The translations under genes and the position numbers were made by a program. Of a DNA stretch of 64,000 nucleotides, positions 51,795-61,349 are shown piece by piece (the stretch's first letter is position 1; every line of letters begins with the position of its first letter). Source of the stretch: an uncultured Paracoccaceae bacterium (GTDB lineage Bacteria; Pseudomonadota; Alphaproteobacteria; Rhodobacterales; Rhodobacteraceae); the NCBI GenBank assembly GCA_905182105.1, contig CAJJAR010000038.1:1-64000 (forward strand). The letters run 5' to 3'. The notes under the pieces are model-generated. The model worked only from the letters and a program-made list of their open reading frames with translations, had not been told where the DNA came from and made no database searches.

Positions 51795-53303
51795 CTATTC
51801 CCCGCGTGGATATCGGGCGTCGTCTTCGACGTTGTTTAAGTCCATGTGGTTGCGCATGTAGCGCTCAGATGCTTTTTGAAGTGGCTGGTAATCCCAAGGA
51901 TAATAGCCGCCTTCGCGCAGTGCTTCGTAAACAACCCAACGACGGGCTTGGCTTACGCGGACATCTGCATCGAACTTGTCCAAGTCCCAGCGGACTTTAG
52001 ATTTTGCCCTAAGCTGCGTTAAGGTTCCTTGATGTTCTGCAACCTCTGCAAGGTTGGTCAATTCATGCGGGTCTCCATCCAGATCAAACAACTGATCAGC
52101 GTCTAACTTGCAGCGGTTGTACTTCCACTTTCCATACCGCAAAGAAACCATCGGTGAATACGACGCCTCCGCTGCATATTCGATCGCAACGGGTTCGGTG
52201 CGTTCGACGCCCTGCCCCAATGGCTTGACGCTTTGGCCTGTAGTCCAAGGTTCAACCTCTGACATATCAACGCCAGCAAGATCGCATAAGGTTGGGCAGA
52301 CATCGATGTTGGACACTGGCGTGGTGATCAAACCTGGTTGCATATCTGGCGCACAAATCATCATCGGTACCCGCGCCGAACCCTCAAAGAAGGACATCTT
52401 AAACCACAGCCCACGTTCGCCAAGCATGTCGCCGTGATCAGAAACGAACATAATAATCGTCTCTTGGCGCGTTGCTTTGACCGCTTCCATCACCTCACCG
52501 ATTTTATCATCAAGATAGCTGATGTTGGCAAAATAGGCGCGGCGAGACCGTTTGATATCGTCCTCTGAGATATCAAAACTACGCCAATCATTCGCATCAA
52601 AAATGCGTTTAGAATGGGTGTCGTGATCTTCATAATCCATCGCTGGAACGGTCGGCAGAAGATGTTCACAGTCCTCATACAAATCCCAATATTTTTTGCG
52701 GGCAACGTATGGATCATGGGGATGGGTAAAGCTGACAGTCATGCACCAAGGACGTTCATCGTTGCTGCGTGCATAGTCATAAACCTTGCGCGTCGCATGA
52801 TAAGCGACTTCGTCATCGTATTCCATTTGGTTGGAAATTTCAGCAACACCAGAACCCGTGACCGAGCCCATGTTGTGGTACCACCAATCAATCCGCTCTC
52901 CCGGTTTGCGATAATCAGGGGTCCATCCAAAATCAGCAGGATAAATGTCTGTGGTCAATCGTTCCTCAAACCCATGCATCTGGTCAGGGCCAACAAAGTG
53001 CATCTTGCCAGACAGGCAGGTCTGATAGCCTGCACGGCGTAGGTGGTGTGCATAGGTAGGAATGGACGATATGAATTCAGCTGCATTATCATAAACGCCA
53101 GTGTCAGAGGGCAGTTGCCCAGACATGAACGCAGCACGTCCCGGAGCACACAAAGGTGACGCCGTGTATGCGTTTTTAAAACGGGTTGACCGCGCTGCCA
53201 GCTTTTTCAGATTTGGAGCATGTAACCATTCAGCCGGTCCATCGGGGAACAGCGTGCCGTTCAATTGATCGACCATAAAAATCAGTATATTCGGCTTGCT
53301 CAT
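51795..53303 (-). CDS. betC: Choline-sulfatase
   Basis: The 502-residue type I sulfatase hydrolyses choline-O-sulfate to choline and sulfate. The formylglycine motif CxPxR appears as SPLCAPGRAAFMSG, with Cys as the residue to be modified, so a maturase or equivalent is needed. Metal ligands are in NILIFMVDQ and FVSDHGDMLGERG. The C-terminal segment WDYQPLQKASERYMRNH is characteristic of BetC. Its ATG overlaps the betI stop by 4 nt. Confidence 0.95.
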   Translation of the reverse strand: MSKPNILIFMVDQLNGTLFPDGPAEWLHAPNLKKLAARSTRFKNAYTASPLCAPGRAAFMSGQLPSDTGVYDNAAEFISSIPTYAHHLRRAGYQTCLSGKMHFVGPDQMHGFEERLTTDIYPADFGWTPDYRKPGERIDWWYHNMGSVTGSGVAEISNQMEYDDEVAYHATRKVYDYARSNDERPWCMTVSFTHPHDPYVARKKYWDLYEDCEHLLPTVPAMDYEDHDTHSKRIFDANDWRSFDISEDDIKRSRRAYFANISYLDDKIGEVMEAVKATRQETIIMFVSDHGDMLGERGLWFKMSFFEGSARVPMMICAPDMQPGLITTPVSNIDVCPTLCDLAGVDMSEVEPWTTGQSVKPLGQGVERTEPVAIEYAAEASYSPMVSLRYGKWKYNRCKLDADQLFDLDGDPHELTNLAEVAEHQGTLTQLRAKSKVRWDLDKFDADVRVSQARRWVVYEALREGGYYPWDYQPLQKASERYMRNHMDLNNVEDDARYPRGE

Positions 53304-53875
53304 TGGTCACTCTCGATCAGAGTTTGAAGGGTTTGCAGCGCGGCATCACATGCATCTTTGGGGTCGCAGGCACTGGACAAAGCCGCCCGTAGATAGAGCC
53401 CATCAATTAATGCAGCCAAAGTATGCGCATCCCGTTCTGGATGTTTGGAAATGGGGCGCAAAGCATGGGTAAGATTCGAGTGCAGGCGGCGCTGGTACAG
53501 CTTTAACAACCGTTTGGTTTCTACGCTGCTTTGGGATTGGGCGTACAACGTCATCCACGCACTGATCGTTGCAGGCGCGAAACAAGACGGTGCGAAACTG
53601 GATTGGACAATCGCACATGCACGCGCGAAAGGCGTGGTTGCTTGACCTAAGGCTTGCAAAACCTCTGTTCCAAACTCGCGCAAGATGTGGCGCATCGCAG
53701 CTAAGAAAATCTGATCCTTGCCGCCAAAATAGTGGTGCGCAAGCGCGGTCGACATCCCTGCCCGTTTAGCAATTTGCTCAACGGTCACTCCCAAGTTCCC
53801 AGCAGCGCCGATTTCAGCGATCGTCGCCTGCACCAACGCAGAACGTCGGATCGGTTCCATTCCAACTTTTGGCAT
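53300..53875 (-). CDS. betI: Choline-responsive repressor BetI
   Basis: The 191-residue TetR-family repressor opens MPKVGMEPIRRSALVQATI, the signature N-terminus of BetI, followed by the helix-turn-helix GVTVEQIAKRAGMSTALAHHYFG. It controls the bet genes and is relieved by choline. It is the first gene of the operon, in the order betI-betC-betB-betA. A perfect palindrome lies 45 nt before the start codon, suitably placed for autorepression. Confidence 0.94.
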   Translation of the reverse strand: MPKVGMEPIRRSALVQATIAEIGAAGNLGVTVEQIAKRAGMSTALAHHYFGGKDQIFLAAMRHILREFGTEVLQALGQATTPFARACAIVQSSFAPSCFAPATISAWMTLYAQSQSSVETKRLLKLYQRRLHSNLTHALRPISKHPERDAHTLAALIDGLYLRAALSSACDPKDACDAALQTLQTLIESDQ

Positions 53876-53919
53876 TCAAAATCCCTTAATATATTAGATG
53901 GGATCGTAATCAGCGTTTA

Positions 53920-53933
53920 ATTGACTAGTCAAT
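53920..53933. promoter_or_regulatory. Predicted BetI operator
   Basis: ATTGACTAGTCAAT is a perfect 14 bp palindrome, flanked by TTTA and CAAT extensions that partly continue the symmetry. It lies in the 69 nt between betI and the EamA gene (downstream, same strand). Such a palindrome is typical for TetR repressors. Confidence 0.6.
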
Positions 53934-53944
53934 CAATAAAAAAC

Positions 53945-54850
53945 TTACACCTTTGTCTCATGCACAACAGGGGTCACAGGACTGCGCTCCATCACTGCTT
54001 CGCGCCATGTGATGAAAGTGACAGATGCCAGAATTACAACGCCACCAAATACCACCCAAACATCCACAGGTTCGCCGAAAACGATTACCCCCAACAACAC
54101 CGCCCAAACCAATTGCAAGAATGTAATGGGTTGCGTAGCGGTCACCGGCGCTGCGGCAAACGCCAAGGTCATCGTGTAATGGCCCGCTGTGGCAAAGCTA
54201 GCGACACAGAACAATAGCATCAGGTCGTTGAGGGAGGGTGTTACCCAAACAGTAATCGCAAATGGGGCCAGCCCGATAGGCACAAAAATGGACAACATTG
54301 CAACGACTACAGTCGGCTTGACCTCGCCTACCATTATCTTGGCCGTGAGATAAGACCCCGCAAATACAATCGCAGTTACCAGCATCGCCAAATGTCCTAA
54401 AGACACTTCCCGAAACCCTGGGCGCAAAATGATTGCAGCGCCAAACAATGCAATCAGGATCGCAACAATCCGACGCATAGCTAGTTTTTCCCCCAAAAAG
54501 ATCGCGGCACCAATCGTCACATATACAGGAGAAAGGTAATTCATCGCGGTCACTTCAGCGATCGGAATGCGGGTCATGGCGTAAAACCATAAGATCACTG
54601 CGCCTGCGTGAAACATGCCGCGCATTCCAAACAACTTCCACTGGCGTGGGGTCAAATGGGCCTCGCGCAAGTCCTTCAACATTGGCAACAGGAACACCAA
54701 ACCCAGGAAATACCGCAGAAACGCAGCCTCAGCTGGTGGCACGCGACTGCCCATATGTTTCACCAACGCCGTAACAGCTACAAAGCATAGGCCTGTCACA
54801 AACATCCAAAAGATGCCTGCGCGGTGGCGCGAGGGATTTGATTTCATCAT
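53945..54850 (-). CDS. EamA/DMT family transporter
   Basis: The 301-residue protein has about ten membrane helices in two EamA repeats: GIFWMFVTGLCFVAVTALVK with FLRYFLGLVFLLPML in the first, and LLFCVASFATAGHYTMTLA in the second. MNYLSPVYVTIGAAIFLGEK is the conserved end of the first repeat. The substrate is unknown. The start is uncertain: two adjacent ATGs at 54850 and 54847 without a good ribosome binding site. It lies 39 nt after a LysE-type gene on the same strand. Confidence 0.88.
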   Translation of the reverse strand: MMKSNPSRHRAGIFWMFVTGLCFVAVTALVKHMGSRVPPAEAAFLRYFLGLVFLLPMLKDLREAHLTPRQWKLFGMRGMFHAGAVILWFYAMTRIPIAEVTAMNYLSPVYVTIGAAIFLGEKLAMRRIVAILIALFGAAIILRPGFREVSLGHLAMLVTAIVFAGSYLTAKIMVGEVKPTVVVAMLSIFVPIGLAPFAITVWVTPSLNDLMLLFCVASFATAGHYTMTLAFAAAPVTATQPITFLQLVWAVLLGVIVFGEPVDVWVVFGGVVILASVTFITWREAVMERSPVTPVVHETKV

Positions 54851-54889
54851 GCCGCTATCAACACTCAAAGTGCCAACAACCACAAGGTA

Positions 54890-55489
54890 TCAAAAGAAAA
54901 CCAGTTTGATCGCAATGGTCCACATCGTCAGCGCGATCAGAGCATCCAAAATCTGCCATGCCCGCGGATTGGCAAAGATCGGACGTAACAATCGCGCCCC
55001 GTATCCAAGGGCAAAGAAGAACGTAATACTGGCGGTAACTGCACCAAAGCCAAAGCTGACACGATCCTCATACTGGGCTGAGATCGAGCCGATCAACACA
55101 ACTGTATCCAAGTAAACATGCGGGTTCAGCAAAGACAGGGCAACCAATGTAGCCAGTGTGCTTTGCAGCGATTTTTCCTCCCCATCGGCTGCTTCAAGGG
55201 AGCTACCGCCTCTCCACGCAGAGACCGCATTCGTCCAACCATACCATAGTAAAAACGCAGCCCCGCCATAGCGCATCGCTGTTTCAAACCATGGCAAAGA
55301 TTGTGCAAGCGCCCCGAAACCGGTGATCCCTGCCAAGATCAGCACCGCATCAATAACACCGCATACCAAACACACCCAAAAGATATGCGCCCCACGTAGC
55401 CCTTGGCACAAAACAAACGCATTTTGAGCACCAATCGCGAGGATCAATGTAATGCTAAGTGCAAAGCCTTGAAGAAAAGTGAGGTACAT
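54890..55489 (-). CDS. LysE/ArgO family amino acid exporter
   Basis: The 199-residue protein has six helices. It begins FLQGFALSITLILAIGAQNA, the diagnostic LysE N-terminus with the conserved GAQN, followed by an NPHVYLDTVVLIGS segment that distinguishes LysE/ArgO from the RhtB branch. It probably exports basic amino acids such as lysine or arginine using the proton or sodium gradient. No ArgP/LysG-type regulator gene is adjacent. Confidence 0.88.
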   Translation of the reverse strand: MYLTFLQGFALSITLILAIGAQNAFVLCQGLRGAHIFWVCLVCGVIDAVLILAGITGFGALAQSLPWFETAMRYGGAAFLLWYGWTNAVSAWRGGSSLEAADGEEKSLQSTLATLVALSLLNPHVYLDTVVLIGSISAQYEDRVSFGFGAVTASITFFFALGYGARLLRPIFANPRAWQILDALIALTMWTIAIKLVFF

Positions 55490-55565
55490 TTAGGAGTTCC
55501 AAGTATCTATTGCTGCATTGCTATCGTCCAAAGGCTCTAAGCACAATCGGCACAGACAAACGGAA

Positions 55566-55593
55566 AACGCCGCCCCTGAAAAGGAACGGCGTT
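55566..55593 (-). terminator. Terminator after yebC
   Basis: AACGCCG (55566-55572) pairs with CGGCGTT (55587-55593). Read on the minus strand, the stem is followed by a short T-rich stretch (TTTTCCG), 28 nt after the yebC stop. Confidence 0.65.
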
Positions 55594-55620
55594 GTATTAA
55601 TTATTTACAGGACAAAGCGC

Positions 55621-56361
55621 TTAAAGCTGTTCCATAACCTCGTCGCTGGCTTCAAAGTTGGATGTAACGCGTTGAACATCATCATCATCTTCAAGCGCAT
55701 CGATAAGACGCATCAGTTTCTCCATGCCCTCTAGGTCCATCTCTGTAGAGATGGTCGGCTTCCAAACCAATTTGGTTGAAGAAGACTCACCCAGTTCGGC
55801 CTCAAGCGCATTTGAGACTTCGTTCAAGTCTGTGTCGGCACACCAAACAGTGTGGCCATCTTCTGATGATTCAACATCCTCAGCGCCCGCTTCAATAGCG
55901 GCCATCATAACAGTGTCCGCATCGCCAACAGTCGCTGGATATTCAACTGCACCTTTGCGGTCGAACATGAAACCAACACTGCCCGTTTCACCCAAGTTGC
56001 CACCGCATTTCGAGAATGTAGAGCGTACTGTGGATGCCGTGCGGTTGCGGTTGTCTGTCATCGCTTCAACGATCACAGCAACGCCGTTCGGACCATAGCC
56101 TTCATAACGGATTTCTTCGTAATCTTCGCCCTCACCCACTTGGGATTTTTTGATGGCGCGATCAATCACATCTTTCGGCACAGAGCTGGATTTAGCTTCT
56201 TTAACAGCCATACGAAGACGTGGGTTTTTGTCTGGATCAGGGTCGCCCATTTTGGCAGCCACAGTGATTTCTTTTGCCATTTTCGAAAATAGCTTGGCGC
56301 GCAATTTATCCTGACGACCTTTGCGGTGTTGAATATTTGCCCATTTTGAGTGGCCTGCCAT
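55621..56361 (-). CDS. yebC: YebC/PmpR family protein
   Basis: The 246-residue protein has the canonical opening [18 protein letters not shown] and the [13 protein letters not shown] and [11 protein letters not shown] motifs. The family was named for transcriptional regulation; recent work also links YebC-type proteins to relief of ribosome stalling at proline runs. Many Rhodobacterales carry yebC near ruvC or transporters, but here it stands alone between a LysE gene and an SLC13 gene, ended by a hairpin. AGGAG precedes the ATG. Confidence 0.95.
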   Translation of the reverse strand: MAGHSKWANIQHRKGRQDKLRAKLFSKMAKEITVAAKMGDPDPDKNPRLRMAVKEAKSSSVPKDVIDRAIKKSQVGEGEDYEEIRYEGYGPNGVAVIVEAMTDNRNRTASTVRSTFSKCGGNLGETGSVGFMFDRKGAVEYPATVGDADTVMMAAIEAGAEDVESSEDGHTVWCADTDLNEVSNALEAELGESSSTKLVWKPTISTEMDLEGMEKLMRLIDALEDDDDVQRVTSNFEASDEVMEQL

Positions 56362-56530
56362 AGGAGCCTCCAGCGTTGATTAGGTAATTATGTTTGGATA
56401 ATTCTATAGGGCACGTCACGACCCAAGAGCAAGCCCACAGCGCAGATCAAGTGAAACCAGCTACACTAGAGAGGCGAACCCCCCGTCAATGGCACTGGCT
56501 CCTGACAGATACAGCCCATAGAGTCAGAGC

Positions 56531-58303
56531 ATGAGCACAGATCAAATCATATTATTCTCTCTCTTTGGCGCGGTCTTTGGCCTGCTGTTGTGGGGTCGTT
56601 TTCGTTATGACATCGTTGCCTTTTCGGCTCTGATGGTCGGGGTTGTCCTTGGGGTCGTACCCCAAAAAGACGCCTTTGCAGGCTTTGGGCATCCAGCAAC
56701 CTTAGTGGTCGCACTTGTCCTTGTTGTTTCCGCAGGACTGGTTCGTTCTGGCGCTGTGTTCTTGATCACGCGCACTCTTGTCGATGCCAGCCGATCGCTT
56801 GGGGCTCACATCACCTTGATGGGCGCAATTGGTGGCATCCTTTCCGCCTTTATGAACAACGTTGCCGCATTGGCCCTTTTGATGCCCGTTGATGTTCAAA
56901 CTGCACGCAAGGCTGGTCGCAGTCCGGGCCTGTCTCTAATGCCTCTGAGCTTTGCCACGATCCTTGGTGGCATGGTGACATTGATCGGTACCCCACCCAA
57001 TATCATCATCGCTGCCATCCGCGAAGAAAGCCTTGGTGCGCCGTTCAAGATGTTTGACTTTGCCCCGGTTGGCGGCATCGCAGCGATTGCGGGCATGACA
57101 TTCGTCGCTTTGGTCGGTTGGCGTTTAATCCCGCCGCGTGATGATAGTTCGTCCACATCAGACGATCTAGCTGAGTATATTGCCGAATTGACTGTTCCAG
57201 AGGACAGTAAGCATATTGGCAACCGTCTCTCAGAACTTGAGGCCGAAGCTGAAAAAACTGACGTTGCCATCCTTGGCCTTATCCGTGATGGGAAGCGTCA
57301 CTATGGCCAAGCACGCAACACCACGCTGAAAGCAGGCGATGCGCTTGTACTTGAGGCAACGCCTGATGCGTTGGATGAATTTCGAACAACACTCAATTTG
57401 GCACTTTCAGACATTGAACGCACAGAACGCCTTAACGCCGCCGGTGAAGGCGTCGAGATCCTCGAAGTCGTGGTCAAAGATACCAGCCGTTTGGTGGACC
57501 GTACAGCAGAAGCCGTCGGTCTAGCCTGGCGCCAAAGTGCTGTGTTGATGGGCATTTCACGTGGTGATACCCGAATTAAAAATCAGGTCCGCAAAACACC
57601 GATTCAACCGGGCGACATTTTGTTGCTGTTAGTCCCTCGTAATCGTGGGCATGATGTGACGGATTGGTTGGGATGTTTACCACTTGCTGACCGCGGTCTG
57701 GCAGTAACAGAAAATAACAAAGTTTGGCTGGCAATTGGTATATTTGCAGGGGCAGTTATTGCCGCAAGCCTTGGCCTTATCTACCTACCTGTCGCTTTGG
57801 GCCTTGTCGTGATTGCCTACGTTTTAACACGCATCGTGCCGTTGTCTGAACTATACACACACATCGAATGGCCCGTTGTCGTTTTGTTAGGCTCGATGAT
57901 CCCGTTGGGCGCTGCGCTTAAAACATCTGGTGGGACTGAGCTGATCTCTGGTGCATTGTTGGGATGGACAGCTGGTATGCCAGCGTGGGCGGTTTTGACT
58001 GTTCTTATGATCGTTACGATGACACTATCAGATGTTTTGAACAACACAGCGACCACAATCGTTGCAGCACCCGTTGGCATTCAGATGGCACAGTCCCTTG
58101 GCGTGTCACCCGACCCATTCTTAATGGCTGTGGCCGTTGCAGCATCTTCTGCATTCCTCACACCTATTGGGCACAAGAATAACACGCTTATTTTGGGTCC
58201 AGGCGGATATTCCTTCGGTGATTATTGGCGTATGGGCCTTCCACTTGAGATCATAATCGTCGCCGTTTCGATCCCCGCAATTCTTGTATTTTGGCCGTTA
58301 TAA
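56531..58303 (+). CDS. SLC13-family permease with two TrkA-C domains
   Basis: The 590-residue protein has N-terminal helices with the FMNNVAALALLMPV and LGGMVTLIGTPPNIIIA motifs of DASS/SLC13 carriers. A central soluble part (about residues 210-385) contains two RCK_C/TrkA-C modules. The C-terminal membrane half includes DVLNNTATTIVAAP and FLTPIGHKNNTLILGPGGY. The substrates in the family are dicarboxylates, sulfate or other anions, and cannot be resolved here. A related gene lies on the opposite strand at 59558-61336. Confidence 0.9.
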   Translation: MSTDQIILFSLFGAVFGLLLWGRFRYDIVAFSALMVGVVLGVVPQKDAFAGFGHPATLVVALVLVVSAGLVRSGAVFLITRTLVDASRSLGAHITLMGAIGGILSAFMNNVAALALLMPVDVQTARKAGRSPGLSLMPLSFATILGGMVTLIGTPPNIIIAAIREESLGAPFKMFDFAPVGGIAAIAGMTFVALVGWRLIPPRDDSSSTSDDLAEYIAELTVPEDSKHIGNRLSELEAEAEKTDVAILGLIRDGKRHYGQARNTTLKAGDALVLEATPDALDEFRTTLNLALSDIERTERLNAAGEGVEILEVVVKDTSRLVDRTAEAVGLAWRQSAVLMGISRGDTRIKNQVRKTPIQPGDILLLLVPRNRGHDVTDWLGCLPLADRGLAVTENNKVWLAIGIFAGAVIAASLGLIYLPVALGLVVIAYVLTRIVPLSELYTHIEWPVVVLLGSMIPLGAALKTSGGTELISGALLGWTAGMPAWAVLTVLMIVTMTLSDVLNNTATTIVAAPVGIQMAQSLGVSPDPFLMAVAVAASSAFLTPIGHKNNTLILGPGGYSFGDYWRMGLPLEIIIVAVSIPAILVFWPL

Positions 58304-58380
58304 CACGCAAAAGTAGAGACTTTACTTGCCACACTGCGCTGATAACTTATTACATAAGTTATTTGAGTTGGAAATTTTAA

Positions 58381-59237
58381 GTGAATACTTTTGTGAATGT
58401 GGCTTTGCCGCTGTCGTTGGTAATCATCATGTTGTCACTCGGCATTGGACTAACACTCAATGATTTCAAACGCGTTTTGAAGCGCCCACATGCATTCGGC
58501 CTTGGTGCAGGTGCGCAAATCATATTTGTACCTTTAATAGCTTACCTGTTGATCTTAGCATTTGGCATCACAAGTGCATTGGCTGTTGGCGTCATGTTAC
58601 TGTCGCTTTGCCCAGGCGGTGCAACTGCCAATATCATTGCAAAAGTTGCGAAAGGTGATGTCGCGTTGTCTGTCTCTTTAACCGCAGTCGTCAGCCTTCT
58701 TAGCATTCTGACAGTGCCATTTTTTGCTGCTTGGTCCGTGATTCACTTTATGGCGCTGAAGCACCAAAAGTTACAATAACAGGCCTTGCGCTGGCTGTTT
58801 TTGTCATCACGGCATTGCCTATACTCCTCGGGATGGCAATCCGACATTTCAAACCCGCCTTTTCAATCCGTGTTGAACCAGCTTTTTCACTCATTGGTGC
58901 CGCACTGTTCGCCCTAATTGTCGTTGCTGCGCTAATCAGCGGCTGGCAGACTTTCATGGACAACATCGCTACGTTAGGTCCGGTCTTAGTTACGCTCAGC
59001 ATATCACTTCTGTTCATGGGATTTTTCGTTGCGAAATTTTCAGGACGAGAGAGGAATGAAGTGAAATCCATTTCGTTCGAAGCAGGCTTGCAAAACGCTA
59101 CAGCTGGTATTGCGTTGGCCTCGATCATCTTGACCCAATCAGATGGGTTCTCTGACATGGGACTGCCATCAGCAGTTTACGGCATCTTAATGTATATCGT
59201 GGTGGCACCCTTTGTATTTTGGTACCGAAAAACTTAA
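58381..59237 (+). pseudogene. Bile acid:sodium symporter family gene with a frameshift
   Basis: The first frame (GTG 58381 to 58779) encodes an N-terminal half with FVNVALPLSLVIIMLSLGIG and LLSLCPGGATANIIAKVAKG, hallmarks of the BASS/SBF family. At about 58750-58755 the coding signal moves to the frame ending at 59237, which carries GAEAPKVTITGLALAVFV through ETGLQNATAGIALASII-type sequence (here EAGLQNATAGIALASII). Loss of one base, possibly one G of a GGG run at ATGG, would explain the shift. Joined, the product would be about 285 residues, a normal size. It probably imported an organic anion with Na+. Confidence 0.82.
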
Positions 59238-59253
59238 GGGGCCCGAAGGCCCC
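59238..59253. terminator. GC hairpin after the symporter pseudogene
   Basis: GGGGCC and GGCCCC pair across a 4 nt loop. Read on the minus strand the loop is TTCG and a TTAAGTTTTT stretch follows, so it could terminate the small gene at 59290-59490 as well as the symporter transcript. Confidence 0.7.
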
Positions 59254-59289
59254 AAAACACATTCCATTAGAAGATTGCTAAACCTGCGC

Positions 59290-59490
59290 TTACTTCTTAG
59301 CTTTTGAAGCGGCTTCGGCGGCCTTAACAACGGCCTTTTCTTCTTTGGTCATCTTGTTGCCCCAGCTGTTGTTGCTGATGCCCAAATCGCTTGGCATTGG
59401 TTTGGTTTTGCCCCGACTGACTTTACCACCCTTTTCAAGGAACTGCTTAATCAAATCTTCGTCTGTTGTTTCTTTGATAACTTGTTTCAT
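59290..59490 (-). CDS. Small conserved-looking hypothetical protein
   Basis: The 66-residue protein starts MKQVIKETTDEDLIKQFLEK, followed by GGKVSRGKTKPMP and a Lys/Ala-rich helical end. GAGG lies 7 nt before the ATG and a terminator follows. The N-terminal part, an acidic helix and then a GGKV-basic turn, resembles small proteins of unknown function I have seen in proteobacteria. The family and role are not assigned. Confidence 0.65.
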   Translation of the reverse strand: MKQVIKETTDEDLIKQFLEKGGKVSRGKTKPMPSDLGISNNSWGNKMTKEEKAVVKAAEAASKAKK

Positions 59491-59557
59491 GTCTGGAACC
59501 TCGGGTGAAAAATGGGATCAAAGTGATTTAGTAATCTTAGGTCACTATAGGGCAAAA

Positions 59558-61336
59558 TCACAAGGGCCAAAGAATTGGGATAACCGCAGATGCTAGAACC
59601 CCAATACTTAGGCTCAAAGGAATACCAACGCGCATAAAGTCCGTGAATTTGTAACCACCGGGTCCGTAAACCAACATATTGGTTTGATACCCGATTGGCG
59701 TGGCAAAACTGGCAGAAGCCGCCACCATAACCGCCACAACAAGCGGACGCGGATCAATCCCAAGGGCCGTAGCCAACCCAATAGTGATAGGCGTAACCAC
59801 AACAGCCACAGCGTTGTTGCTTACCAATTCCGTTAAAACTGAGGTAAGTAAGTAAATAGCCCAGATAATGAGGAAGGGCGGCAAATTACCCAGTGCCGGC
59901 GCAATTGCATTCACGATCAGTGCAACGGCACCCGATGCCTCAAGTGCCACACCAATGGCAAGCATCGAAAAAATCAGCGCCAGAAGACGGCCATCCACAA
60001 AGGAAAACGCTTCTTCCGCATCAATACAGCGCGTGATCAAAACAAACGAAACTGCTAGGATCGATAGCAAAAAGATTGGGGCGACACCCAGTGCTGCCAA
60101 GGTCACCAACCCAATAAGCGCCGCAATAACGAGCGGCGCGTGGCTTCGACGAAACGCACGCGCAGACGGTTTGGACACGTCGACCATTTCCATCTCAATC
60201 GAAAGGCGTTGAATATCCGCAGGCGCACCTTCCAACAAAAGGGTGTCACCCACTTTGACAATCAAGTCATCCAGCTGACGCCCAATATTCTGGTTACGAC
60301 GATGAACAGCCAATGAATAGACTGCGAACCGACGGCGTAGGCGCAGTGAACCCAATGAACGACCAATCATCTTACAACCAGGCGTAATCAGTGCCTCCAC
60401 GGTTGTGGTCTCCACCGCAGAAACTTGGTCAACACGCTTTAGTTCTTTGTTACGTTGCAGCGCCAGCAGTTCAGTAATTTGGGTACGCAGAACGACGCGG
60501 TCACCCACGGCCAGCTCAACACCCTGAAGATTGCGGCGCAAAGACCGATCGCCACGAATGACATCGATCAAGCGTACGCCTTCACGTTTGAACAATTGAA
60601 CGCCAGTGACCTCACGACCGATCAAGTTGGATTCGGGGGGAATGACCGCTTCGGTAAAGAACCTCATGCGGGATCTATCGGACAACAAGTCCGCCATGCT
60701 TTCGCGATCTGGCAACAGCATCGGTGCGACAAAACGTAGATAGATCATTCCCCAAATTACAAGGATAATACCCAGCGGCGTAACCTCGAAAATTGTAAAT
60801 CCAGCCACCCCTTGGGCACGGGCGACACCATCAACCAACAAGTTGGTCGATGTCCCGATCAAAGTCAGTGTCCCACCCAAAATCGCAGCGTAGCTCAGCG
60901 GGATTAGCATCTTAGACGAGGCAATGCCCATCGTCTTGGCGAGCTGAACAAACACAGGGATCATCACAACCACAACCGGCGTGTTCGACACAATCGCTGA
61001 TGACAGCACGACAAAGGTCATAAGCAACACAATAGCCAAGGCGGGATTGGTTTGCGCAATACGGTCCGCCTGCCCTGTGAATGCCTCTAGTGCACCAGTG
61101 CGCACCAAAGCCCCCATGATAATGAACATCGCTGCAATGGTCCAAGGTGCTGGGTTCGATAGCACAAGCAGGGCATCTTCATATGGCAACAACCCCAGCC
61201 CCAGCATCAAAGCAGCGCCTGTGATTGCGACAACTTCTGTGGGGAAGGTTTCGCGTATAAACAGGATGAACATGATCGCAACCACAGTGAGGGTTAGGAT
61301 TGCACTGCCAGTTTGCGAGAACTCAAAAAACGCCAT
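59558..61336 (-). CDS. SLC13-family permease with two TrkA-C domains (second copy)
   Basis: The 592-residue protein starts at MAFFEFSQTGSAILTLTVV; the open frame extends 45 codons upstream over the EamA end. Its layout matches the gene at 56531: SNTPVVVVMIPVFVQLAKTM and LGGTLTLIGTSTNLLVDG, two central RCK_C modules (about residues 205-375), and a C-terminal half with ELVSNNAVAVVVTPITIG and FATPIGYQTNMLVYGPGGY. The two proteins are paralogues of one family but clearly diverged, so this is not a recent duplication. It probably carries anions such as sulfate. Confidence 0.9.
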   Translation of the reverse strand: MAFFEFSQTGSAILTLTVVAIMFILFIRETFPTEVVAITGAALMLGLGLLPYEDALLVLSNPAPWTIAAMFIIMGALVRTGALEAFTGQADRIAQTNPALAIVLLMTFVVLSSAIVSNTPVVVVMIPVFVQLAKTMGIASSKMLIPLSYAAILGGTLTLIGTSTNLLVDGVARAQGVAGFTIFEVTPLGIILVIWGMIYLRFVAPMLLPDRESMADLLSDRSRMRFFTEAVIPPESNLIGREVTGVQLFKREGVRLIDVIRGDRSLRRNLQGVELAVGDRVVLRTQITELLALQRNKELKRVDQVSAVETTTVEALITPGCKMIGRSLGSLRLRRRFAVYSLAVHRRNQNIGRQLDDLIVKVGDTLLLEGAPADIQRLSIEMEMVDVSKPSARAFRRSHAPLVIAALIGLVTLAALGVAPIFLLSILAVSFVLITRCIDAEEAFSFVDGRLLALIFSMLAIGVALEASGAVALIVNAIAPALGNLPPFLIIWAIYLLTSVLTELVSNNAVAVVVTPITIGLATALGIDPRPLVVAVMVAASASFATPIGYQTNMLVYGPGGYKFTDFMRVGIPLSLSIGVLASAVIPILWPL

Positions 61337-61349
61337 GGAGCTACCTATT

